9,602 nt of DNA, taken from JAWVFN01 sp963696625. Lineage in GTDB: Bacteria > Actinomycetota > Thermoleophilia > Solirubrobacterales > 70-9. The stretch spans positions 1 through 9,602 of the forward strand of contig CAVOKZ010000018.1 in the NCBI GenBank assembly GCA_963696625.1, given 5' to 3'. Both the position numbers and the translations under genes were made by a program. This document shows, piece after piece, positions 1 to 5,304 of this stretch; within the stretch, counting starts at the first letter, position 1, and each line of letters starts with the position of its first letter. The notes under the pieces are model-generated. The model saw nothing but the letters and a program-made list of their open reading frames with translations, made no database searches and had not been told where the DNA came from.

Positions 1-62
1 GTTAGTGCCATCTCATCCACGGGGGACTCTCACCCCCGAGCGCCTGGCCATGCCGGGCGTAC
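1..62 (-). ncRNA. 5' end of a probable group IIC intron (partial, runs off the window)
   Basis: Read on the minus strand from 62, the sequence begins GTACGCCCGGCATGG and continues to GGGGGTGAGAGTCCCCC, then GCACTAAC at the window edge. Bacterial group II introns start GUGYG. The well-known group IIC intron of Oceanobacillus iheyensis starts GUGUGCCCGGCAUGG and has the same GGGUGAGAGUCCC hairpin about 28 nt later. Two hairpins seen here fit the start of domain I: 41-47 with 53-59, and 20-25 with 33-38. The position also fits, because group IIC introns insert just 3' of rho-independent terminator stems, and a perfect terminator stem ends six bases upstream at 68. The third base of the start is A where G is usual. 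The ribozyme core, the reverse transcriptase ORF and domains V-VI would lie outside the window, so activity cannot be judged. Confidence 0.72.
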
Positions 63-67
63 AACAG

Positions 68-91
68 AAAGCCCCGCCATAGCGGGGCTTT
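68..91 (-). terminator. Rho-independent terminator of tRNA-His
   Basis: A perfect 10-bp stem (68-77 with 82-91, arms AAAGCCCCGC and GCGGGGCTTT) closes a 4-base loop, seven bases after the 3' end of tRNA-His on the minus strand. The run of U is short and partly inside the stem (CTTTCTGTT on the minus strand). The hairpin also serves as the apparent landing site of the intron that starts at 62. Confidence 0.85.
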
Positions 92-98
92 CCATGAG

Positions 99-172
99 GG
101 TGGACGACCGGACTCGAACCGGCGACCGCCTGGACCACAACCAGGAGCTCTACCAACTGAGCTACGTCCACC
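99..172 (-). tRNA. trnH: tRNA-His (anticodon GUG)
   Basis: The minus strand folds into a full cloverleaf. The acceptor stem is GTGGACG with CGTCCAC, the D arm is GCTC/GAGC, the anticodon arm CCTGG-TTGTGGT-CCAGG has anticodon GTG, and the T arm contains GGTTCGAGTCC. The gene encodes the extra 5' G (G-1, position 172) facing C73 (position 99). This pair is the histidine identity element and rules out other assignments. The 3' CCA is not encoded, so it must be added by the CCA-adding enzyme. A TAAATT box at 184-189 (minus) could be its -10 element, giving a leader of only a few bases. Confidence 0.97.
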
Positions 173-183
173 GCGCCGCAATC

Positions 184-189
184 AATTTA
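184..189 (-). promoter_or_regulatory. Possible -10 box for tRNA-His
   Basis: TAAATT on the minus strand fits the TANNNT pattern and lies 11 bases upstream of the tRNA 5' end, in an AT-rich patch that is rare here. No good -35 hexamer is seen at 16-19 bp, so this is tentative. Confidence 0.35.
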
Positions 190-202
190 GTGGACCGGGG
201 CT

Positions 203-221
203 CCGCGACCGGGAGTCGCGG
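203..221 (-). terminator. GC-rich hairpin just after the secreted-repeat gene
   Basis: A perfect 7-bp stem CCGCGAC/GTCGCGG with a 5-base loop begins five bases after the stop codon of the minus-strand gene. There is no U tract, so it may be a weak or Rho-assisted terminator or an mRNA 3'-end stabiliser that separates this gene from tRNA-His. Confidence 0.5.
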
Positions 222-226
222 CCCGT

Positions 227-1108
227 CTAGCCCTTGAAGCAGTAGGCGTAGGCGGTGACGCCGCCGCCGCCCAGGAAGCCGAGTCCCGAGACGCGCCAGG
301 CGCTGCCGTTGAAGCCGGTGTCGAAGACGCGGACCTCCTTCGGGGCGCTGAAGCCGCCGACCGCGAGCGGGTCCTTCTTGGGGCATGCCGGGGCGGTCGC
401 GGTCGCCAGCGAGCCGACGCCGGCGATCGCCGGCGGGGCGCTGGAGACCTGCTTCAGCAGCGGCTTCTTCGACTTGAGGCAGTAGGCGATCGGGTTGAAG
501 TCGCCGCCCTTGCCGCCGCCGGGCACGCCCTGGGCGGTGACCCGCCAGGTCCTGTTGTCGATCGCATGCGACTCGGTGACGTAGACGCCCTTGCCGTTGG
601 GACCGCCGCCGAAGGCCGGGCTGAAGAACTGGCTGGTGAGGAAGCCGCCCGAGACGAGCTTCTTCTTGCCCGAGCAGCGGGCGTCGACGGTCTTGGTCTC
701 GCCCGGGCCGGCGGTGAAGCCGAGCACCTTCTCGACCGGGTCGATGTCGCCCTTGAACGACTTGTCGCAATAAACCTGCAGCGTCACCTGGTAGGTGCCG
801 CCGCCGTGCTGGACCACGGTCATGTGCCAGCCCTCCTGCTTGCCCAGCCGCTCGGAGGAAGTCGGGTAGACGCCGTTGCCGTTGGCCTGCACCGGCGGCG
901 TCGCGAACATGCCGCCGCCGAGCGGCCGCGAGCCCTTCGGGCAGTAGACCTCGTAGCGCTGGTTGGTCTGATCGGGGGTCGACGACGTGAACGTCTTCGA
1001 CTTGGTCACGATCTTCGCGGTGGCAGCCGACGCCGACAGCGCCAGCAGCGTTGCGGCCATGATCGATGCGACCAGCGTAGCCCTCTTGATTCCCCTGGCG
1101 TCCATCAC
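227..1108 (-). CDS. Secreted protein with three Cys-bounded repeats, function unknown
   Basis: This encodes 293 aa from GTG 1108 (or 292 from ATG 1105; the Shine-Dalgarno signal is weak and does not decide between them). Residues 1-31 are a signal peptide: basic GIKRA, a hydrophobic stretch, then ASA/ATA sites for signal peptidase I, with no lipobox. The mature part holds three related units bounded by cysteines C56-C114, C145-C210 and C242-C290. Each opens C-x5/6-(L/V)-x-GG-(M/F) and closes with a W-x-V strand, a Gly-rich turn and (V/A)-Y-C. With six cysteines in three pairs, one disulphide per unit is likely. The protein is Gly/Ser/Lys-rich and has no anchor or sorting signal, so it is probably released or loosely wall-associated. 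I do not recognise a named family. Similar repeat proteins of unknown function are common in soil actinobacteria. It stands alone between two tRNA genes. Confidence 0.85.
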   Translation of the reverse strand: MMDARGIKRATLVASIMAATLLALSASAATAKIVTKSKTFTSSTPDQTNQRYEVYCPKGSRPLGGGMFATPPVQANGNGVYPTSSERLGKQEGWHMTVVQHGGGTYQVTLQVYCDKSFKGDIDPVEKVLGFTAGPGETKTVDARCSGKKKLVSGGFLTSQFFSPAFGGGPNGKGVYVTESHAIDNRTWRVTAQGVPGGGKGGDFNPIAYCLKSKKPLLKQVSSAPPAIAGVGSLATATAPACPKKDPLAVGGFSAPKEVRVFDTGFNGSAWRVSGLGFLGGGGVTAYAYCFKG

Positions 1109-1141
1109 CTGCTGGTTACCCTAGCGCGGCCGGTCCTACAG

Positions 1142-1214
1142 CGCCCCCGGCAGGATTCGAACCTGCGGCAATCGGCTTAGAAGGCCGCCGCTCTGTCCAC
1201 TGAGCTACGGGGGC
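1142..1214 (-). tRNA. trnR: tRNA-Arg (anticodon UCU)
   Basis: The minus strand gives a 73-nt cloverleaf. The acceptor is GCCCCCG/CGGGGGC, the D arm GCTC/GAGC, the anticodon loop CTTCTAA with anticodon TCT, and the T arm GCAGG-TTCGAAT-CCTGC. The discriminator is G and CCA is not encoded. It reads AGA (and AGG by wobble), which are rare codons in a genome of this GC content. The outermost anticodon-stem pair (27-43) is a G-A mismatch; all other stems are fully paired. The HNH gene ends 31 bases upstream. Confidence 0.96.
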
Positions 1215-1225
1215 AATTCGGTCAA

Positions 1226-1256
1226 ACGCTACGGGATCAGGCGGGCTAAGCGACAA
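1226..1256 (-). promoter_or_regulatory. Possible promoter of tRNA-Arg
   Basis: On the minus strand TTGTCG (1251-1256) and TAGCGT (1226-1231) are 19 bp apart, with the tRNA starting 11 bases after the -10-like box. The spacing is long and the -35 overlaps the end of the HNH gene, so support is weak. Confidence 0.3.
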
Positions 1257-1485
1257 GGCGTTGGTCATCGTCGCCTCGGCGCCGTTTCCAGTAGGTGCGG
1301 ACCGCATGGCAGTTCGCGCAAAGGAGATCGCACTTGGCGATCTCATCGAGCACGCGCTTACGACTTCCGCGTTTGGCGAGGTTCGCTAGGTCGGCGAGCT
1401 TCTTGGTTCCGGGACGGTGGTGCCACTGCATCGCGGAATGGTGGAACGACTGGCGACCCCGTTTGAGGCTGATGTACCACTCCAT
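1246..1485 (-). CDS. Small HNH-type nuclease-like protein, first CxxC missing
   Basis: This encodes 79 aa from ATG 1485, preceded by AAGGAG only three bases away. The frame stays open upstream, so a longer start is possible, but that part is antisense to the DUF445 gene. The core matches HNH proteins: AMQWHHRPGTKK at 18-29 supplies the His-His of the beta hairpin, and KCDLLCANCHAVRT at 51-64 supplies CxxC plus the helix His. Family members usually also carry a CxxCG just before the A-M-x-(F/W)-(D/H)-H strand to complete a structural zinc site. Here that place reads KRGRQSFHHSAMQ with no cysteine. Either a few residues were deleted or this is a zinc-poor variant. Base composition is clearly lower in GC than the neighbours, with more A/T-ending codons, and it abuts a tRNA, which suggests a transferred homing-type gene. 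DNA cleavage is inferred only. Confidence 0.7.
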   Translation of the reverse strand: MEWYISLKRGRQSFHHSAMQWHHRPGTKKLADLANLAKRGSRKRVLDEIAKCDLLCANCHAVRTYWKRRRGDDDQRLVA

Positions 1486-1548
1486 GAACTCCTTACCCTC
1501 GCCGTGTAGGTTCCTCTGGGGCTTTGGAGAGGTCCCAGCGGGAGGCAC

Positions 1549-2826
1549 GTGAGCCACCAGACCCTCAATCTGATCACGATCCCCTTGTTTTCCGGGGCAA
1601 TTGGCTATTTGACGAATCTCAGCGGCGTCTGGATGCTGTTCTATCCGGTGCGATTCAAGGGCTTCCGCCTCCCGGGCCTGGCGCCGTTCGCCGAGCTGCT
1701 GCCACGCAAGATCCAGCAGATCCCGGGGGTGATGCAGAGCGGCGTCGGCTGGCAGGGGATCGTGCCCTCGCGGGCGGCGAAGATGGGCTCGATAGCGGTC
1801 GACAAGGGGATCGCCAAGCTCGGCAGCCCGGGGGAGTTCTACGAGCAGCTCGAGCCCGACAAGATCGCCGAGCACATCGTCGAGAGCTCTCGTGACGACA
1901 TGCGCGACATCGTCGACCGGATCATGCAGCGCGAGCACCCGCGGCTCTGGACCGACGTGCCCCCGCGGGTGCGCGAGGCGGTGCACCAGCGCGTCCAGCA
2001 GCAGCTCCCCGACATCGTCCGCAGCGTCACCGACGACATCGGCACCAACATCGACCAGCTCCTCGACGTGAAGCTGATGGTGATCCGCCGCTTCGAGGAG
2101 GACCCGGCGATCGCCAACCGCGTGTTCCTCGACATCGGCCGCCGCGAGCTGCGGCTGATGGTCAACTTCGGCTTCATCTTCGGCTTCCTGCTCGGGATCC
2201 CGGTCGCCTTCATCACCGCGGCGACGCCGGGTCAGTGGTGGGTGCTGCCGATCTGCGGGGTGATCGTCGGGTACCTCACAAACATGATCGGCTTGTGGAT
2301 GATCTTCGAGCCGGTGGAGCCGCGAAAGGTCGGGCCGCTGAAGATCCACGGCCTCTTCATCCGCCGCCAGCCCGAGGTCGCCGAGGTCTACGCCCGCATC
2401 GTCGCCGACGACATCGTCACCCTCGGCAACATCGGCGACGAGCTGCTCACCGGCCCGCGCGCCGACCGCACGCGAGCGATGATCGAGACCTCGATGCGGC
2501 CGGCTCTCGACCGCGCTGTCGGCTTCGCCCGCTCCGCGGTCAAGGTCGCGGTCGGGGCCTCCGGCTACGAGCGCCTGCGCGAGTCGGTCGCCACCGAGGC
2601 CGTCGACTACACGATGACCCCGCTCTCCGATGAGAGCTTCAACGAGCAGCAGAGCGCCCGCGTGCGCAAGCTTTTCGCGGAGCGGATCCGCGAGCTGCCC
2701 CACCGTGATTTCTCGGAGATGCTGCGCTCGGCGATGCGCGAGGACGAATGGCTGCTGCTGCTTCACGGCGCCGTGCTCGGCTTCGGCGCGGGATGCCTGC
2801 ACCTGCTGATATTCGGGGCTGGATGA
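1549..2826 (+). CDS. DUF445 family integral membrane protein
   Basis: This encodes 425 aa from GTG 1549, with GGGAGG immediately upstream. The N-terminal membrane segment (about 7-32) contains GYLTNLSGVWMLFYP (19-33), followed by the KGF-x4-GLAP element (37-46) typical of DUF445. A long soluble, helical, charged part (about 75-200) follows. Then come two further membrane helices (about 203-224 and 230-253), the second carrying an almost identical motif GYLTNMIGLWMIFEP (241-255) followed by G-x5-GLF. A last helix spans about 401-421. The repeated motif means the family signature is present twice, a two-half architecture. DUF445 proteins have no established biochemical activity; the fold suggests a membrane-anchored helical scaffold. 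The stop overlaps the start of the next gene (ATGA), so the two are translationally coupled and probably act together. The upstream HNH gene is divergent, 63 bases away. Confidence 0.9.
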   Translation: MSHQTLNLITIPLFSGAIGYLTNLSGVWMLFYPVRFKGFRLPGLAPFAELLPRKIQQIPGVMQSGVGWQGIVPSRAAKMGSIAVDKGIAKLGSPGEFYEQLEPDKIAEHIVESSRDDMRDIVDRIMQREHPRLWTDVPPRVREAVHQRVQQQLPDIVRSVTDDIGTNIDQLLDVKLMVIRRFEEDPAIANRVFLDIGRRELRLMVNFGFIFGFLLGIPVAFITAATPGQWWVLPICGVIVGYLTNMIGLWMIFEPVEPRKVGPLKIHGLFIRRQPEVAEVYARIVADDIVTLGNIGDELLTGPRADRTRAMIETSMRPALDRAVGFARSAVKVAVGASGYERLRESVATEAVDYTMTPLSDESFNEQQSARVRKLFAERIRELPHRDFSEMLRSAMREDEWLLLLHGAVLGFGAGCLHLLIFGAG

Positions 2827-3656
2827 GCGGGGAATCCGCCAATCACCAGTCGGGCAACGGACGCCCGCCGGCGCACGGAGCCGACGAGCGCGTCGCCCGC
2901 GCGGTCACCGACGCCGGCCTGGTCGAGACCGCGATCGGGGTCGCGCGGCTCAGCGCCTTCGCCTGGCTCCGCACCGCCCAGTGGAGCGCGAAGACCACCG
3001 CCCGTGCCCTCTCGCTGACGACGCGCGCCGCCGTCTCCGGCATGCCCCCGCGCGAGGTCTTCCGTGCGACGGGCGCCGACGCGCGCGACTACGTGCTTCG
3101 CGTGCTCGGGCTCGAGCAGCAGGTCGAGCGCGAGCTCGAAGCCGAGGCGGCGGAGAGCTCGAGCCGCCGCTCGCCGCTGCGCGAACGCGGCGAGGAGCTG
3201 CTCGCCCGCTCGGCGGACGTCCACTTCGACGAGGCAATGCACCCGGCCTACGAACGGATCCTCAGCGAGATCTCGCCCGACGAGGGCCGGATCCTGCGCC
3301 TGCTCGGCGACGGACCGCAGCCCGCCGTGGACGTGCGAACGGCGCGCCCGCTCGGCATCGGCTCCGAGTTGATCGAGCCCGGGCTGTCGATGATCGGCGC
3401 CGAGGCCGGCTGCCGCCACGTCGCCCGCGTGCCGGCCTATCTCAACAACCTCTTCCGCCTCGGCCTCGTCTGGTTCTCGCGCGAGCCGGTCAAGGATCCC
3501 CTCCGCTACCAGGTGCTCGAGGCCCAGCCGGACGTGCTCGAGGCGATGAAGCGCGCCGGGCGTGCGAGCACCGTGCGCCGCAGCATCGAGCTGACGCCGT
3601 TCGGCAAGGACTTCTCGCAGGTCGCGCTCGTCGGCGACGAGCCCGCCTCGGGCTGA
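2823..3656 (+). CDS. Abi-alpha / DUF4393-like protein
   Basis: This encodes 277 aa. The start is ATG 2823, which overlaps the previous stop as ATGA; the frame is open further upstream but only as a shadow of the DUF445 gene. Residues 1-25 are polar and disordered. Residues 25-100 are helical and moderately hydrophobic, without a clear membrane span. Residues 100-135 are charged and possibly coiled. The conserved part runs from about 137 to 270: PAYERILSEISPDEGRIL (141-158), LNNLFRLGLVWFS (207-219), a PLRYQVLE block (226-233) and VRRSIELTPFGKDF (251-264). This pattern matches the Abi-alpha family (DUF4393), named after an abortive-infection protein. Most chromosomal members have not been tested, so a defence role is only a possibility. 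Coupling to the DUF445 membrane protein hints at a shared complex or envelope process. Family assignment rests on remembered motifs, not a search. Confidence 0.78.
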   Translation: MSGESANHQSGNGRPPAHGADERVARAVTDAGLVETAIGVARLSAFAWLRTAQWSAKTTARALSLTTRAAVSGMPPREVFRATGADARDYVLRVLGLEQQVERELEAEAAESSSRRSPLRERGEELLARSADVHFDEAMHPAYERILSEISPDEGRILRLLGDGPQPAVDVRTARPLGIGSELIEPGLSMIGAEAGCRHVARVPAYLNNLFRLGLVWFSREPVKDPLRYQVLEAQPDVLEAMKRAGRASTVRRSIELTPFGKDFSQVALVGDEPASG

Positions 3657-3667
3657 GCCGCACCCCC

Positions 3668-3696
3668 GTCCGGGAAACGCGCCCGCCCGCCCGGAC
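3668..3696 (+). terminator. Possible weak terminator hairpin before znuA
   Basis: A 7-bp inverted repeat GTCCGGG/CCCGGAC (3668-3674 and 3690-3696) encloses a 15-base GC-rich loop, eleven bases after the stop of the Abi-alpha gene. There is no U tract. It separates the DUF445 operon from the metal-uptake operon. Confidence 0.3.
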
Positions 3697-3699
3697 CGG

Positions 3700-3736
3700 T
3701 ACAGTTCTCGCTGCTATGAGAATGAGAATCGTTATC
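3700..3736 (+). promoter_or_regulatory. Fur-family (probably Zur) operator and -10 box over the znuA start
   Basis: GAGAATGAGAATCGTTATC at 3718-3736 matches 16 of 19 positions of the classical Fur box GATAATGATAATCATTATC, and begins on the last base of the znuA start codon. TACAGT at 3700-3705 fits a -10 element. With the usual spacing, transcription would begin at about 3711-3716, giving a leaderless or almost leaderless mRNA with the operator over the initiation site. Because the operon encodes metal uptake with zinc-type ligands, the zinc-responsive member Zur is the likeliest repressor. No clear -35 is visible, and the regulator gene is not in the window. Confidence 0.6.
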
Positions 3737-4582
3737 GGAACCCTGATCGCCCTGCTTGTGGCCGGCGCGGTGGTCGCGCTGGCAACCTCGGGCAACGGAG
3801 GCGAGACGTCGTCGAGTGGCAGTGACGTCGTCGCCGCCTTCTACCCGATCGCCTTCGCGGCCGCGCAGATCGACCCCGCCGCCGAGGTCGAGAACCTCAC
3901 TCCGCCGGGCGCCGAGCCCCACGACCTCGAAGTCACTCCGCAGGACGTCCGCGACCTGCAGGCGGCCGATCTTGTGCTGCTCATGGGCGACGGCTTTCAG
4001 CCCCAGCTCGAGAAGGCCGCAGACGCGGGAGCGAGCGGAAACGTGGTCAAGCTGCTCGACACGCCCGGGCTCGATCTCGACCCCGGCGACCCGCACGTCT
4101 GGCTCGACCCACCCCGCTTCGAGAAGGTCGTGACGGGGATCGGGGAAGAGCTCGATCAGCCGGCGAGCGCCGCTGCGCTCGAGGAGAGACTTGTGGCCCT
4201 CGACGACGAATTCCGCAGGGGCCTCGCCGACTGCCAGCGGCGCGAGATCGTCACCAGCCACGACGCCTTCGGCTACCTGGCTCGGGACTACGGGCTCGAG
4301 CAGGTCGCGATCACCGGCATCTCGCCGGAGGCCGAGCCGACCCCGGGCGACCTCGAGGACGCCGCCGACGCCGTGCGAGACACCGGCGCGACGACGATCT
4401 TCACCGAGACCCTGGTCTCCCCCAAGCTCGCCGAGACGGTCGCCCGGGAGACCGGCGCGACGACGGCCGTGCTCAACCCGATCGAGGGCCTGACTTCCGC
4501 GGAGGAGGACCGGGGCGAGGATTACTTCTCGCTCATGCGCGAGAACCTCGCCGAGCTTCGGGAGGCGCTCGGGTGCCGCTAG
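3716..4582 (+). CDS. znuA: Zinc ABC transporter, substrate-binding protein
   Basis: This encodes 288 aa of the cluster A-I (TroA/ZnuA) family, which captures Zn2+ outside the cell and delivers it to the ZnuB permease. Residues 4-23 are a hydrophobic N-terminal signal or anchor. Metal ligands expected from ZnuA are present: E67-P-H69 in GAEPHD, H127 in DPHVWLDP, and H182 in TSHDAFGY. Histidine at the third site, where manganese binders have glutamate, favours zinc. The fourth-site motif reads LNP (N254) rather than LDP, a variant also seen in some Gram-positive members. The His-rich loop of proteobacterial ZnuA is absent. No lipobox cysteine is seen, unusual for a Gram-positive binding protein; the only cysteines are C173 and the penultimate C287, which could pair. 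The start ATG 3716 (or 3722) lacks a Shine-Dalgarno signal, consistent with leaderless translation. It overlaps znuC by 10 bp. Confidence 0.92.
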   Translation: MRMRIVIGTLIALLVAGAVVALATSGNGGETSSSGSDVVAAFYPIAFAAAQIDPAAEVENLTPPGAEPHDLEVTPQDVRDLQAADLVLLMGDGFQPQLEKAADAGASGNVVKLLDTPGLDLDPGDPHVWLDPPRFEKVVTGIGEELDQPASAAALEERLVALDDEFRRGLADCQRREIVTSHDAFGYLARDYGLEQVAITGISPEAEPTPGDLEDAADAVRDTGATTIFTETLVSPKLAETVARETGATTAVLNPIEGLTSAEEDRGEDYFSLMRENLAELREALGCR

Positions 4583-5304
4583 CGGTCAAGACCCAAGGCG
4601 TCGCCTTCGCCTATCCGCGCGGGCCCGAGGTGCTCCGCGACATAGACGTCGAGATCGAGGCGGGTCAGTTCGTCGGCATCGCCGGCCCCAACGGGGGCGG
4701 CAAGACCACGCTGGTGCGACTGGTCGTCGGGCTCGAGCGGCCGAGCGCCGGGGCGATCGAGCTGTTCGGCTCCCCCCCCGCCGCCGCCCAGCGCCAGGCC
4801 AGGATCGGCTATCTGCCCCAGCGCGCCGACCTCGGCCTCGATGCGCCGATCACCGTCCACGAGCTGGTCACCGCCGGGCGCACCCCGCGCGCCGGCCTGA
4901 TCCGGACGCTCGGCGCCGAGGATCGCGCGGCGATCGACGGCGCGATCGAGCGCGTCGGGCTGACCGAGCAGTGCAGGCGCCCGATCCGCTCGTTGTCGGG
5001 CGGTCAGCGCCAGCGGGCGTTCATCGCCAAGGCTCTCGCCGGCGAGCCCGATCTGCTGGTCATGGACGAGCCGACCGCCGGGGTGGACGCCGAGTCGCAG
5101 GAATCCCTGGCCCGCCTGCTCGACCAGCTGCGGCGCGAGCTCGAGGTCACCGTCCTCTACGTCTCGCACGAGTTCGGCGCGATCGAGCCGTATGTCGAGC
5201 GGCTGATCGTCGTTCGCGAGGCGGTCGTCTTCGACGGCCCGCCGAGCGAGCTGCCCCCCACCTGGCACGACCCTTCACACGTGCACGACCCACATGCTCA
5301 TTAG
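4573..5304 (+). CDS. znuC: Zinc ABC transporter, ATP-binding protein
   Basis: This encodes 243 aa from GTG 4573, with GGAGG at 4561-4565 seven bases upstream, inside the end of znuA. It is a complete ABC ATPase: Walker A GPNGGGKT (38-45), Q-loop YLPQ (80-83), signature LSGGQ (141-145), Walker B LLVMDE (161-166), D-loop near 170-173 and switch H199 in YVSHE. It hydrolyses ATP on the cytoplasmic face to drive metal import through ZnuB. The C-terminus is unusual, with five histidines in the last twelve residues (WHDPSHVHDPHAH region, 231-243). Such tails can bind metal and may store it or sense incoming ions. It overlaps both neighbours (10 bp with znuA, 11 bp with znuB), so the three are translated as a unit. 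Confidence 0.96.
   Translation: MPLAVKTQGVAFAYPRGPEVLRDIDVEIEAGQFVGIAGPNGGGKTTLVRLVVGLERPSAGAIELFGSPPAAAQRQARIGYLPQRADLGLDAPITVHELVTAGRTPRAGLIRTLGAEDRAAIDGAIERVGLTEQCRRPIRSLSGGQRQRAFIAKALAGEPDLLVMDEPTAGVDAESQESLARLLDQLRRELEVTVLYVSHEFGAIEPYVERLIVVREAVVFDGPPSELPPTWHDPSHVHDPHAH

Noticed and set aside
566..1180. Plus-strand open frame antisense to the secreted repeat gene
   Set aside because: It has no domain, signal or motif; the opposite frame has a signal peptide and regular cysteine repeats.
1486..2802. Very long minus-strand open frame running through the whole DUF445 gene and continuous with the HNH gene
   Set aside because: The part beyond 1485 is an antisense shadow with Asp/His/Arg-rich low-complexity text; only the last 79 residues show a family pattern.
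2981..3715. Upstream in-frame extension of znuA across the Abi-alpha gene
   Set aside because: It is Arg/Ala-rich shadow text; the signal sequence, -10 box and operator place the start at 3716.
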